The notes: generated by a model from the letters alone, not told the origin. Shown: positions 25,631 through 33,463, counted from the first letter of the stretch. The stretch: 64,000 nt of DNA from Verrucomicrobiota bacterium (GCA_903970595.1 CAJCJI010000178.1:1-64000); one strand, 5' to 3'. Program-made: numbers and translations.

Positions 25631-26388
25631 CACGACGCTGGCAAACCGTACTTCGCTTGCTTGCCATAGCGATTGGGTTGGCGCTGTCCATCCTGCCGGC
25701 GCATGCGGCTGACGTCACCTTCAATGGCGGCTCCTTGTCGCTGACACCGGGTCACGACGGCCTAACTGGCCCGGTCAAGATTGTCCTGCTGCTTACCGCG
25801 CTGAGTTTCGCTCCGGCCTTGCTGATTGCGGCGACCTCATTCACCAGAATAATCATTGTCATGTCCATGCTGCGCCAGGCCATCGGCATGACCAATACGC
25901 CGCCGAACGCCGTATTGATCAGCTTGGCGCTGTTTCTGACTCTTTTCACGATGTCACCCGTGCTCAGTGCGGTGGACGATGCCGCGATCGAGCCATACCT
26001 GGCCGGAAAGCTCGATGAAAAGCCGGCGCTTGCCGCGGCGGAAGTTCCTATCCGGAAGTTTCTGGTGGCGCAGACGCGGGAAGCGGATCTCAAGCTTGTT
26101 ATTGAACTTTCCGGCAAGGCACAACCAGCATCTGTGGATGAGGTACCGCTGTTCACGCTGATTCCTGCGTTCATGCTCAGTGAATTGCGTATTGGGTTCG
26201 AAATCGGCTTCGTTATTTTTTTGCCGTTTGTCCTTATCGATCTGGTGGTCGCCAGTGTCCTGATGTCGCTGGGCATGATCATGGTGCCGCCTCTGGCAAT
26301 TTCTTTGCCGCTGAAAATCCTCGTTTTTATTCTGATCGACGGCTGGAGCCTGGTTACGGAAGTTCTGGTGCGGAGTTTTCAAACTTGA
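25627..26388 (+). CDS. fliP: Flagellar export gate protein FliP
   Basis: The 253-aa protein has a signal-like N-terminus (LLAIAIGLALSILPAHA) and the highly conserved FliP core: LLTALSFAPALLIAATSFTRIIIVMSMLRQAIGMTNTPPN, LFTLIPAFMLSELRIGFEIGFVIFLPFVLIDLVVASVLMSLGMIMVPP. It is full length and intact. With FliQ and FliR, encoded nearly 20 kb away at the other end of the block, it forms the export gate. Confidence 0.96.
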   Translation: MTRRWQTVLRLLAIAIGLALSILPAHAADVTFNGGSLSLTPGHDGLTGPVKIVLLLTALSFAPALLIAATSFTRIIIVMSMLRQAIGMTNTPPNAVLISLALFLTLFTMSPVLSAVDDAAIEPYLAGKLDEKPALAAAEVPIRKFLVAQTREADLKLVIELSGKAQPASVDEVPLFTLIPAFMLSELRIGFEIGFVIFLPFVLIDLVVASVLMSLGMIMVPPLAISLPLKILVFILIDGWSLVTEVLVRSFQT

Positions 26389-26403
26389 TTCGCCGCTACG
26401 TGG

Positions 26404-27213
26404 ATGGCTTGGACAATGGATCTCACCCCCGTCGCGGCTGAGCCTGAGCGTATGGAAGAGGCGGACCGGCCATCCGAAGATGACGCGGCAGCGCGCCAGG
26501 CCGCCGAGGCGGCCTTATGGACGCACTGGGTAACTGGGAAGGACCGAGGAGCGCGAACCAAGATCATTCTTCAATACCTGCCAATGGCCAGAGCCATAGC
26601 GCGGGACTTGATGTACAAAATCGGCAGTGACTACCTCGACTATGCCGACCTGATTCAAATGGCAACCGTAGGGCTCATCAACGCGGTTGATCGATTCGAC
26701 CCGCGGCGCTTGGTGCCGTTTCGGGCGTTTGCCGAAAAGCGTGTGAAGGGAGCCGTGTTAAATGGCGTTGCCAACAACTCCGAAATGCATGCCCAGGTGG
26801 CTTACAGGCAGCGTCACCGCCTCGAGCGCGTGGACGCGCTGCGCCCGGATCGGCCGGTGCACGACAGCGTGGAATATTTTTCCGAAATGGTAGAAATGGC
26901 AGTCGGTTTGGCGGTTGGTTTCATGCTGGAAGGTACCGGGCTGTTTAATGCAGCGCCCGATGCGCCCAATCTCGGGTACGGCGAGTCCGGCGAAATTGCC
27001 GCGCAGTCTGATCTATTCAGGAAGTTGCTGAGTCATCTCCCGGAAACGGAGCGCGCTGTTCTCGAACTCCACTACGCAAGCGGGCTTCAATTCGGAGAAG
27101 TTGGCCGATTACTTGGGTTGAGCAAGGGGCGCATTTCGCAGATACACAAAGCCGCGCTTTCCACTCTGCGACAGCTGGCGCGCTCTCATACCGGTCTTGA
27201 CCTACGCATTTAG
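26404..27213 (+). CDS. fliA: FliA/WhiG-type sigma factor
   Basis: The 269-aa protein has sigma region 2 (YLPMARAIARDLMYKIGSDYLDYADLIQMATVGLINAVDRFDPRRLVPFRAFAEKRVKGAVLNGV) and region 4 (LLSHLPETERAVLELHYASGLQFGEVGRLLGLSKGRISQIHKAALSTLRQL), the layout of sigma-28 proteins. It differs from E. coli FliA in region 3. In flagellar regulons FliA transcribes late genes such as flagellin and chemotaxis genes, yet none is present here and no anti-sigma FlgM gene is visible. It closes the block 15 nt after fliP, so it is probably co-transcribed and could drive genes located elsewhere or the block itself. Confidence 0.85.
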   Translation: MAWTMDLTPVAAEPERMEEADRPSEDDAAARQAAEAALWTHWVTGKDRGARTKIILQYLPMARAIARDLMYKIGSDYLDYADLIQMATVGLINAVDRFDPRRLVPFRAFAEKRVKGAVLNGVANNSEMHAQVAYRQRHRLERVDALRPDRPVHDSVEYFSEMVEMAVGLAVGFMLEGTGLFNAAPDAPNLGYGESGEIAAQSDLFRKLLSHLPETERAVLELHYASGLQFGEVGRLLGLSKGRISQIHKAALSTLRQLARSHTGLDLRI

Positions 27214-27228
27214 GTGATCTTTGCTCCG

Positions 27229-27250
27229 GGTTCGCTCTCTGCGACGAACC
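27229..27250. terminator. Weak hairpin between the sigma gene and the integrase
   Basis: GGTTCG (27229-27234) and CGAACC (27245-27250) can form a 6-bp stem with a 10-nt loop between two convergent genes. There is no T-tract. It could slow transcription or be chance. Confidence 0.3.
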
Positions 27251-27265
27251 ATACTCACACGAGGG

Positions 27266-28570
27266 TCAAGCAGCCCGAGGGAATTGCCCCAGGACTACGG
27301 TCTCAAGTCTTCCTCGAGCCAGTAGGCTGAGCCGGTCCCCCAGGACGGCAAAGGCTGCCTGGCGCTCCATCAGCATCTCTTGGCGCTGGTAAGTCTTCCG
27401 GAGCTTGTCACCGCCGATGTGGTTCAAGCAGCGGTCGATGACGTCAGGACGGATGCCGAGTTCCCCCATCATGGTAGCGCCAGTCCGGCGAAGGTCATGT
27501 GCGGTCCACGGCCCCCCCGTAAGCACCAAGGTTCCAGTGTCCTTTGAACGGCCCTTGAGCTTGGTGGTGCGCTGTCGGTCCTTAAACTGCTTCTGCAGCG
27601 CCTTGGTATCCATGTGGCAGTCACCACTGATGCCGGGGAACAGCCAAGTCTTGTCGACGCTCATATCCTCCAGCTTCTGGAACTGCTCCCTGGCAAAATT
27701 AGACAGGTGAACCAAGTGCGCCCGGCCATTCTTGGCGTTCTCGGCGCGGATCGTCCAGGTGCTTGCTTTAAAATCGATATCCTCCCATCGCGCGCGCGTG
27801 ATCTCGCCAACGCGGCAGCAGGTGGCGAGGATCGCCCAGAGGGCTGCCTGCGTACTCGGCAGCAGTCCTGAATCAGGAAGCTTTGCAACAAGGTCGAGGA
27901 TCTCATCTTCGCTCAAGGTGCGAGTCCGCTCCAACTCAGCGCCGCCAACATCCCGGCGCTTGATGCCGAAGGTAGGATCCGCCGCAACAATCTCCCGAAC
28001 CCCGGCAAACTGGAACATCTGGCGGAGGTACTGCAGCAGCTGGTTGGCGTACCGAGTGACGCCGCGTTCCTTCACCTTGTCGAGTACCTGCATGACGTGT
28101 CGCCGGCGCATCTCTTCGACGTACATGTCGCCGAACGTTGGCAGGACATCTTTCTCGAAGGCGCGCTTGATCTCGGCCCCGGCGTCCTTCCTGGACTTGC
28201 CCAACTCCATGTCGAGCCACAGCGTGAACAGCGTGCGTACGGTGTGCCGATTGGCCAGTGCTGCCGCCTGAGCACGCTCTTCGATCGCCTTGGCTTCCCG
28301 CGCAACCATGGGGTCATGCCCCTCGGCAACGATGCTACGGGCTTCCTGAGCCTTCTTTCGGGCACGCTCGAGGGAGACGTCGGGGTAGGGGCCAAGCCCC
28401 ATCTTGGGGCGTTTTCCGCCGAGGCTGTATTTGAATAGCCAGTCCTTTCCAGTCGGACGCACTCGTAGGTAGAGACCGTCGCCATCGGCCAACAGATACT
28501 CGGCGGCATCGGGCGCCGCTGTGCTTACCTTCCGATCCGTGAGCCGGTTTGAAGCCATCTGTTTCTCCAA
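27266..28570 (-). CDS. int: Tyrosine-type integrase of a tRNA-targeting island
   Basis: The 434-aa protein has the N-terminal arm-binding DUF4102-type domain (LTDRKVSTAAPDAAEYLLADGDGLYLRVRPTGKDWLFKYSLGGKRPKMGLGPYPDVSLERARKKA) and a C-terminal catalytic domain. The catalytic residues are visible: Arg in TCCRVGEITRARWEDI, His and Arg in WTAHDLRRTGAT, His in LNHIGG and Tyr in LRKTYQRQEM. It appears intact and of normal length for P4-type integrases, which insert into tRNA 3' ends. It points away from the tRNA-Pro remnant 270 bp upstream, which matches an integrase at the right end of an element that extends to the left. Confidence 0.95.
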   Translation of the reverse strand: MEKQMASNRLTDRKVSTAAPDAAEYLLADGDGLYLRVRPTGKDWLFKYSLGGKRPKMGLGPYPDVSLERARKKAQEARSIVAEGHDPMVAREAKAIEERAQAAALANRHTVRTLFTLWLDMELGKSRKDAGAEIKRAFEKDVLPTFGDMYVEEMRRRHVMQVLDKVKERGVTRYANQLLQYLRQMFQFAGVREIVAADPTFGIKRRDVGGAELERTRTLSEDEILDLVAKLPDSGLLPSTQAALWAILATCCRVGEITRARWEDIDFKASTWTIRAENAKNGRAHLVHLSNFAREQFQKLEDMSVDKTWLFPGISGDCHMDTKALQKQFKDRQRTTKLKGRSKDTGTLVLTGGPWTAHDLRRTGATMMGELGIRPDVIDRCLNHIGGDKLRKTYQRQEMLMERQAAFAVLGDRLSLLARGRLETVVLGQFPRAA

Positions 28571-28751
28571 AACTTTCCGAGAGGCCGTGGCGGTGGCCGG
28601 TCGCGAGGAGCATCTGTTCCCCTGACCGGTCCGTCAGCTGCGACTACCTGTCCCCCGTAAGATTTTGCCACGTAATGCCTGATCTGGGGGAACAGTTGGG
28701 GGAACACTTTGCGCTGGCTTGAACTGAACGGTCGTGGACTTCCTAGAACAA

Positions 28752-28779
28752 ATTATATAATAAAAATAGATAGTTGTAA
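28752..28779 (-). promoter_or_regulatory. Likely integrase promoter in an AT-rich tract
   Basis: On the minus strand a perfect TATAAT (28757-28752) is preceded at 16 bp by TTACAA (28779-28774). The whole stretch 28748-28783 is AT-rich in a GC-rich neighbourhood. It lies between the att remnant and the integrase start, with a leader of about 170 nt. The rest of 28571-28839 holds no gene I can support. Such tracts also often carry integrase arm-binding sites. Confidence 0.45.
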
Positions 28780-28839
28780 TTAACCCGTGAACTGCAGTGG
28801 TCTACTCCGGACGGGTTGAAATAGACTTATAGAGCAAGA

Positions 28840-28871
28840 GGTCGCAGGTTCGAATCCTGTCGCCCCGACCA
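28840..28871 (+). other. attR: 3' remnant of a tRNA-Pro gene
   Basis: The 32 nt read GGTCGCAGG, TTCGAAT, CCTGT, CGCCCCG, A, CCA. This is the T arm, the 3' acceptor strand and the encoded CCA of a tRNA whose acceptor would begin CGGGGCG, which fits tRNA-Pro. The sequence upstream does not fold as the rest of a tRNA, so this is only the 3' part. Integration into the 3' end of a plus-strand tRNA leaves an intact tRNA on the left and this kind of duplicate on the right. The element therefore lies to the left. I see no second copy inside the window. Confidence 0.8.
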
Positions 28872-29039
28872 TTGATTTCTCAATATATTTCAATCAGTTG
28901 TCACTGAAATGTGGTGTGGCGATCGCTGCTCTCGGAGCAGCGCAAATCCGTGCCGTTCCCCGCGTTCACCTTCCATTCAGCTGAGTTCAGGTATACGTAC
29001 CCACATCGCCCTAATCCAAGGGCTGGGGGTAAGCGCTGG

Positions 29040-29498
29040 ATGAACAAACAACTGGTTGGCGCTGCGGCGCTGGGTATCCTGGCACTGCTGCCGAGCATGG
29101 CGAGTGCCGATGGCTATTACGATCGTCCTCCGAACGGGCCGGGCGACGTGCTCGCCACCGTCATCACCATGCCGTTCGTTGCGGCGGGGGTGGCGCTGAA
29201 TACGGCGGCGGCTTTGGCCACGGCTCCGTTTACCGGCCGTTTCGAGGGGCCGCTTGGGCCGGCGTTCAACCCGCCGGTAGGGCCGGCGCCGCGTCCGGCT
29301 TACTATGCGCCGCCGCCCGTGACCTATGCTCCGGCACCGCGCCCGAGCTACTACGCGCCGCCCCCGGCGGTGACGTATGCGCCGGCACCCGCTGCCTACT
29401 ACGCACAGCCGGCGCCGGTTGTTTACTACGCACCGCGCGTGGCGTACCGGCCGTATTACGCGCCGGCACCGGTGTACTACGCCGCGCCGAGGTACTGA
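29040..29498 (+). CDS. Secreted Pro/Tyr/Ala-rich protein
   Basis: Start ATG 29040 is preceded by GGGGGT and gives 152 aa with a clean signal peptide (MNKQLVGAAALGILALLPSMASA). The mature part begins DGYYDRPPNGPGDVLATVITMPFVAAGVALNTAAALATAPFTG, then turns into repeats of YYAPPPV.YAPAP, YYAQPAP and YYAPRVAYRPYYAPAP. Such YAP repeats occur in small exported proteins of unknown function. No catalytic motif is seen. It is the first gene to the right of the att site and so probably belongs to the original chromosome. Confidence 0.65.
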   Translation: MNKQLVGAAALGILALLPSMASADGYYDRPPNGPGDVLATVITMPFVAAGVALNTAAALATAPFTGRFEGPLGPAFNPPVGPAPRPAYYAPPPVTYAPAPRPSYYAPPPAVTYAPAPAAYYAQPAPVVYYAPRVAYRPYYAPAPVYYAAPRY

Positions 29499-29521
29499 TC
29501 CGGCGCAGGCGGCGCGGTCCG

Positions 29522-29542
29522 GGCCTGCCGTTGCGGCAGGCC
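29522..29542. terminator. Strong hairpin between convergent genes
   Basis: GGCCTGCCG-TTG-CGGCAGGCC forms a 9-bp GC-rich stem with a 3-nt loop at the meeting point of the Pro/Tyr-rich gene and the LysR gene. It lacks a T-tract on either side, so it is only a probable terminator. Its position between convergent ends supports that role. Confidence 0.5.
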
Positions 29543-30504
29543 TAGTTCGCGCGTTTCGTGCGGGGCCGCCGCGTTGCCGCCGCCTCGGCTTTGAGGCGCT
29601 CGGTCTGCTCCATCATGAATTCGATGAATGCCCGCACCCGCGAAGGCAGCAGGCGGCCGTGCGGATAGAGCAAGCTGTAGGGACGCGAGCATCCCGCGAA
29701 CGGCTGCAGCACTTCCACCAGCGTGCCCCCGGCCAGTTCCTTCTCGACAATGAAGCGGTAGGTCTGGAACAGGCCGGCATCGGCCTTGGCCAGCGTTACG
29801 CCGCCGAGCACATCCTCCGAGCAGGCGTAGTTGCCGACCGAGAAGATCTCCTTCTCATGCCCATCCTCGTTGAACAACCATGAGATCTGCCGGCCGCTGC
29901 TCGGCAGGTCGAACTGGATGCACTCGTGCTGCTCCAGGTCCCTCAGTGTTCGCGGTATGCCCGCGCGCTTGAGATAGGCGGGGCTGGCAACCACGACCAA
30001 GGGCGCGTCTTCGAGCAGGCGGGCGACCAGGGTCGAGTCGGGCTGGGCGCGGACGCGGATGGCGAGGTCATAGTTCTCGTCGTGGAAGCCGACATTGCGG
30101 TTACTGATGTGCACTTCCAGCTTGATCAGCGGGTACTTCGCCCGGAACGCAGGCAGCAGCGGCAGCAGGCGGTGGTGGCCATAGGTCGTGGGCGTGCTGA
30201 TGCGCAGGGTGCCTGCCGGCTGCACCTGCTCGCCGCTCACCTTGCGCTCGGCCTCGATCAACTGGTTCAGCGCGAGGCGGCTCTGCTCGAAGTAGGTCTT
30301 GCCGCCCTCGGTGAGCCGGATGCTGCGGGTCGAGCGCACGAACAAGCGCACCCCCAATCGCTTCTCCAGCCGCGACACCGAGCGGCTGACCGCGGCGGGC
30401 GTCACCCCGGCGCTGTGCGCGGCGGCCGTGAAGCTGCCCGCCTCCGCGGCAAGGCAGAACAGTTCAATGCTCCCCAGCAGGACGTCGTCGAATTGCCGTT
30501 TCAT
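29542..30504 (-). CDS. LysR-family regulator, divergent from the SDR gene
   Basis: The 320-aa protein has the N-terminal winged helix-turn-helix (LLGSIELFCLAAEAGSFTAAAHSAGVTPAAVSRSVSRLEKRLGVRLFVRSTRSIRLTEGG) and the LysR substrate-binding domain (GTLRISTPTTYGHHRLLPLLPAFRAKYPLIKLEVHISNR). It has an extended basic C-terminal tail (RLKAEAAATRRPRTKRAN). It is divergent from an SDR and a tautomerase, with a LysR-type box between them. It most likely regulates that pair. The effector is unknown. Confidence 0.9.
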   Translation of the reverse strand: MKRQFDDVLLGSIELFCLAAEAGSFTAAAHSAGVTPAAVSRSVSRLEKRLGVRLFVRSTRSIRLTEGGKTYFEQSRLALNQLIEAERKVSGEQVQPAGTLRISTPTTYGHHRLLPLLPAFRAKYPLIKLEVHISNRNVGFHDENYDLAIRVRAQPDSTLVARLLEDAPLVVVASPAYLKRAGIPRTLRDLEQHECIQFDLPSSGRQISWLFNEDGHEKEIFSVGNYACSEDVLGGVTLAKADAGLFQTYRFIVEKELAGGTLVEVLQPFAGCSRPYSLLYPHGRLLPSRVRAFIEFMMEQTERLKAEAAATRRPRTKRAN

Positions 30505-30518
30505 GGTTGCCTGTCGTC

Positions 30519-30540
30519 ATTGATTACACCATGTATCAAT
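30519..30540. promoter_or_regulatory. LysR-type box in the LysR-SDR divergent promoter
   Basis: ATTGAT and ATCAAT form an inverted repeat with a 10-bp spacer (a T-N12-A variant of the LysR box) just upstream of the LysR start. This is the usual position for autoregulation and divergent control. It is the clearest symmetric element in the 158-bp intergenic region. Confidence 0.5.
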
Positions 30541-30662
30541 ACAAGTGTAGCAAACCCGGTTTATTGCGCCTCATCGCGGTAATACAGTCTCTCCTGTACC
30601 GGAACTGAGCGTCTTCGCCCAAGCCCGGAAACCCGATCAAGCCAACAAGCAAAGGTGCAAAC

Positions 30663-31397
30663 ATGAGCAAGTCAGACAAAACCGTAGTCATCACCGGCGC
30701 CAGCAGCGGCATTGGGCTGGGCCTGGCCGAGGCCTTCCTGAAAGAAGGCTATAACGTGGTCGGCAGTGGCCGTTCCGCCGGGCGCCTGCAGGCCGCAGCC
30801 GCTCAACTCAACGCGGGCGAGCGCTTCCTCGGCGTGGCCGGCGACGGCGGCAAGCCCGAGTCGGCCAAGAAACTGTTCGAGCAGGCCATCGCCAAGTACG
30901 GCAAGGTGGACGTGCTGGTCAACAACGCCGGCATCTTCAGCGCCAAGCCCTTCATCCAGTTCACGCCGGAGGAAATGGAAGAGCAGATCTCCACCAACCT
31001 GAAGGGTGTGCTGTATCCCTCGCAGGAAGCGGCGAAGCATATGAGCGAGCGCAAGCAGGGCAAGATCATCACGATCACCGCCTCGCTGGGGATGCAGCCC
31101 GCGGGCAATGTCCCGGCGCTGCTGGCCGTGGCGATCAAGGGCGGCCTCAACCAGGCTACCCGGGCCCTGGCCCTGGAGCTGGCGCCGTTCGGCGTGACCG
31201 TCAACGCGGTCGCCCCTGGCGTCGTCGCCAGCCCGATGCACGCGCCCGAATCGCATGCCGCGCTGGGCCGGCTGCATCCGTTGGGCCGCATCGCCACGAT
31301 AGGCGAGGTTGCCGCGGCCGTGCTCTACCTGGCCAGGGCCGACTACGTCACCGGCACTGTGATGCCGGTGGACGGCGGCTTCAGTGCCGGCAGGTAA
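30663..31397 (+). CDS. SDR-family protein lacking the catalytic tyrosine
   Basis: The 244-aa protein has a normal Rossmann fold: VVITGASSGIGLGLAEAFLKEGYNVVGSGRS with TGxxxGIG, VLVNNAGIF with NNAG, and VNAVAPGVVASPMH and GTVMPVDGGFSAG at the C-terminus. Classical SDRs have Tyr-x-x-x-Lys. Here the Lys is in AVAIKGGLNQATRALALELAPFGVTVNAV, but the residue four before it is Ala and no Tyr is nearby. A subset of SDRs has lost this Tyr, so the protein may bind NAD(P) without usual dehydrogenase activity or use another residue. It is divergent from a LysR regulator. Confidence 0.85.
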   Translation: MSKSDKTVVITGASSGIGLGLAEAFLKEGYNVVGSGRSAGRLQAAAAQLNAGERFLGVAGDGGKPESAKKLFEQAIAKYGKVDVLVNNAGIFSAKPFIQFTPEEMEEQISTNLKGVLYPSQEAAKHMSERKQGKIITITASLGMQPAGNVPALLAVAIKGGLNQATRALALELAPFGVTVNAVAPGVVASPMHAPESHAALGRLHPLGRIATIGEVAAAVLYLARADYVTGTVMPVDGGFSAGR

Positions 31398-31407
31398 CAG
31401 TGTGGAA

Positions 31408-31436
31408 CTGCGGCCGGAGACAGCCTCCGGCCGCAG
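31408..31436. terminator. Strong hairpin between the SDR and tautomerase genes
   Basis: CTGCGGCCGGA and TCCGGCCGCAG form an 11-bp stem with a 7-nt loop just after the SDR stop. No T-tract follows. It could be a factor-dependent terminator or stabilise the SDR mRNA end, with the tautomerase behind it. Confidence 0.5.
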
Positions 31437-31498
31437 CGGGATCATTCAGAACCCGTTCGACCAATCCCCTTAAACACATTCTCAAAAGGAGCAGTGCC

Positions 31499-31705
31499 AT
31501 GCCCTTCGTCAGCATCCGCATCACCCGTGAAGGCAACACCCCCGAGCAGAAAGCCCAGGTCATCAAGGAGGTGACTGAAACCCTGGAGCGCGTACTGCAC
31601 AAGCCGCCCGAGTGGACGCATATCGCGATAGAAGAAATCGATACCGACAACTGGGGTTTCGGCGGGCGGACTACTTCGGCCATTCGCAAGGCAGATGCCG
31701 CTTAG
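31499..31705 (+). CDS. 4-oxalocrotonate tautomerase family protein
   Basis: The 68-aa protein begins MPFVSIRITREGNTPEQKAQVIKEVTETLERVLHKPPEWTHIAIEEIDTDNWGFGG. Members of this family use the amino-terminal Pro, exposed after Met removal, as a general base for keto-enol tautomerisation, and Pro1 is present. Length is typical of the small hexameric forms. AGGAGC precedes the ATG. It is 100 nt behind the SDR on the same strand. Confidence 0.88.
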   Translation: MPFVSIRITREGNTPEQKAQVIKEVTETLERVLHKPPEWTHIAIEEIDTDNWGFGGRTTSAIRKADAA

Positions 31706-32073
31706 GTTAGTCCGATCGGGCGCTTGCGATGAATCACGCCAAGAAGAAGATCTTCAAGAAGATCTTCCTGCCAGCGTGGCAGCATCCTGGTGAATAATGA
31801 GGGGTATGGACACGAAGGCATGCTCGAAGAGCGGCTTGCCGATTGTTGGGGCCTCACGCGGATTGCAGCCGGGTTGTAAGATGTTGGGCACGGAGCTTCT
31901 CCGCAATTGGCAATGGATCAAGGTGTGAAGCCAAATGAGCGTCAGGATTAGGCTGGCGCAACCCTGGCAACAGGCGCCGCGGGATGAGTCGTGGTTTTGT
32001 CGTCCGCGTATCAGAACGCCGCTATTCAACGGAGGGGGCGCTTGCAATATTCCAGCGATCGCCTGATGCGGCG
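31706..32073. other. Intergenic region with tandem palindromes
   Basis: This 368-nt stretch has no gene I can support. It contains two exact copies of the palindrome GAAGATCTTC (31746-31755 and 31758-31767) two bases apart, followed at once by a hairpin CTGCCA-GCG-TGGCAG (31768-31782). The elements could be an operator or an RNA structure. A leader for the FAD oxidoreductase gene probably lies at its right end. Confidence 0.45.
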
Positions 32074-33183
32074 ATGACGGACCTTGTCGACTGCGTCGTC
32101 GTCGGCGCTGGAGTGATCGGTCTGGCCGTCGCGCGCCAACTCGCGCGCGACGGCCGCGAGACGCTGCTGATCGAGCGCCAGGACGCCTTCGGTACCGAGA
32201 CCAGTTCGCGCCACAGCGAAGTGATCCATGCCGGCATCTATTACCCGGCCGGCTCGCTCAAGGCGCAGCTGTGTGTGCGGGGGCGTGAGCTGCTGTATCG
32301 GTACTGCGCCGATCATGGTGTGGAACACCGTCGCTGCGGCAAGCTGATCGTCGCAACGCAGCCGCAGCAGATCGCCGAACTTGAGTGCATCGCCCGGGCG
32401 GCGCAGCGCAACGGCGTCGAGGATCTGTATGCGGTCGACCGCGGCGAAGCGCTGCGCCTGGAGCCGGACCTGAGCTGCGTGGCGGCGCTGGTATCGCCGT
32501 CCACCGGCATCATCGACTCGCACGGCTATATGCTCAGTCTCCTGGACGCGGCCGAGAGTGCCGGAGCGCAGCTGGCGCTGCTGAGCCCGGTGACCGCCTT
32601 GCGCCCGGCAGCGGACGGTATCGGCGTCTGCATCTCGGATGAAGCGGAGCCCTTGCTGCGGGCGCGCTGGGTTGTGAACTGCGCCGGTCTGCATGCCACG
32701 GCATTGGCAAGCCGCATCGAGGGTTTTCCCGCGGCGCATATTCCGCGCGCCTGGTACGCCAAGGGCAACTACTTCACCCTCAGCGGCCGTGCGCCGTTCT
32801 CGCGGCTGGTGTACCCGGTGCCCGAACCCGGCGGACTGGGCGTGCACCTGACGCTGGACCTCGGCGGCCAGGCACGCTTTGGTCCGGATGTGCAGTGGAT
32901 CGACGAGCTCGATTACAGCGTCGATCCGCGGCGCTCCGAAAAATTCTATGGCGCCATCCACGCGTACTGGCCGTCCTTGCGCGACGGCCAGCTGGCTCCG
33001 GGCTACGCCGGCATCCGGCCGAAGATCTCCGGTCCCGGCGAGCCCGCCGCCGATTTCCGCATCGACGGCCCGGATGCGCATGGCGTGCCCGGCATCGTCA
33101 ACCTGTTCGGCATCGAATCGCCGGGGTTGACCTCGTCGCTGGCCATCGCCGAGCGGGTCGGCGCCATCATCGCCGGCGCCTGA
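32074..33183 (+). CDS. FAD-dependent 2-hydroxyacid oxidoreductase, LhgO-like
   Basis: I choose ATG 32074, which starts [36 protein letters not shown] with a GxGxxG dinucleotide motif seven residues in. The upstream codons look non-coding. The 369-aa protein continues with [39 protein letters not shown] and has the C-terminal pattern [24 protein letters not shown]. This is the DAO-type fold of L-2-hydroxyglutarate dehydrogenases (LhgO/YgaF). The precise substrate is not proven. Confidence 0.82.
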   Translation: MTDLVDCVVVGAGVIGLAVARQLARDGRETLLIERQDAFGTETSSRHSEVIHAGIYYPAGSLKAQLCVRGRELLYRYCADHGVEHRRCGKLIVATQPQQIAELECIARAAQRNGVEDLYAVDRGEALRLEPDLSCVAALVSPSTGIIDSHGYMLSLLDAAESAGAQLALLSPVTALRPAADGIGVCISDEAEPLLRARWVVNCAGLHATALASRIEGFPAAHIPRAWYAKGNYFTLSGRAPFSRLVYPVPEPGGLGVHLTLDLGGQARFGPDVQWIDELDYSVDPRRSEKFYGAIHAYWPSLRDGQLAPGYAGIRPKISGPGEPAADFRIDGPDAHGVPGIVNLFGIESPGLTSSLAIAERVGAIIAGA

Positions 33184-33463
33184 ATACGCATCCAATCCCC
33201 GCACTGAGCCACCGAATTGGGTTTGGAGTTCGCCGGGAGTGAACGGCGGCCCCCTCAATTTGGAGGAATGGGTGTTCGGACCCCTTGCTCAGTGCCAAGC
33301 TCAGGTTTAACGCCGCCAAGCGCCTGCGCTATGCTGTAAAACGACTCAGGGTAGTCAAACGACGCAGATTGACGAGCGGGGCGCAGCGCGCGAACCTTTT
33401 TGCGCCGGATTTCGGGTTTGCGGTGCTTGGGGCGGCAGAGTTTTGGGCTGGGGGGCCAGAACC

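Noticed and set aside
7127-27213. An injectisome-type (non-flagellar) type III secretion system
   Set aside because: FlgB, FlgC, FlgF, FlgG, FlgE, FlgH and FlgI are present and there is no secretin, needle or translocon gene.
7127-27213. An ordinary lateral or polar motility flagellum
   Set aside because: Not fully excluded, but filament, junction, cap, stator and chemotaxis genes are missing from the block and from both flanks, and the FliG-like protein lacks a torque domain.
26404-27213. RpoD- or RpoS-type sigma
   Set aside because: Regions 1.2 and the long region 3 of those are missing. The size and the region 2/4 layout fit the FliA/WhiG group better.
28800-28871. A full tRNA gene at this place
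   Set aside because: Only the T arm, acceptor 3' strand and CCA are present. No D arm or anticodon arm can be found upstream.
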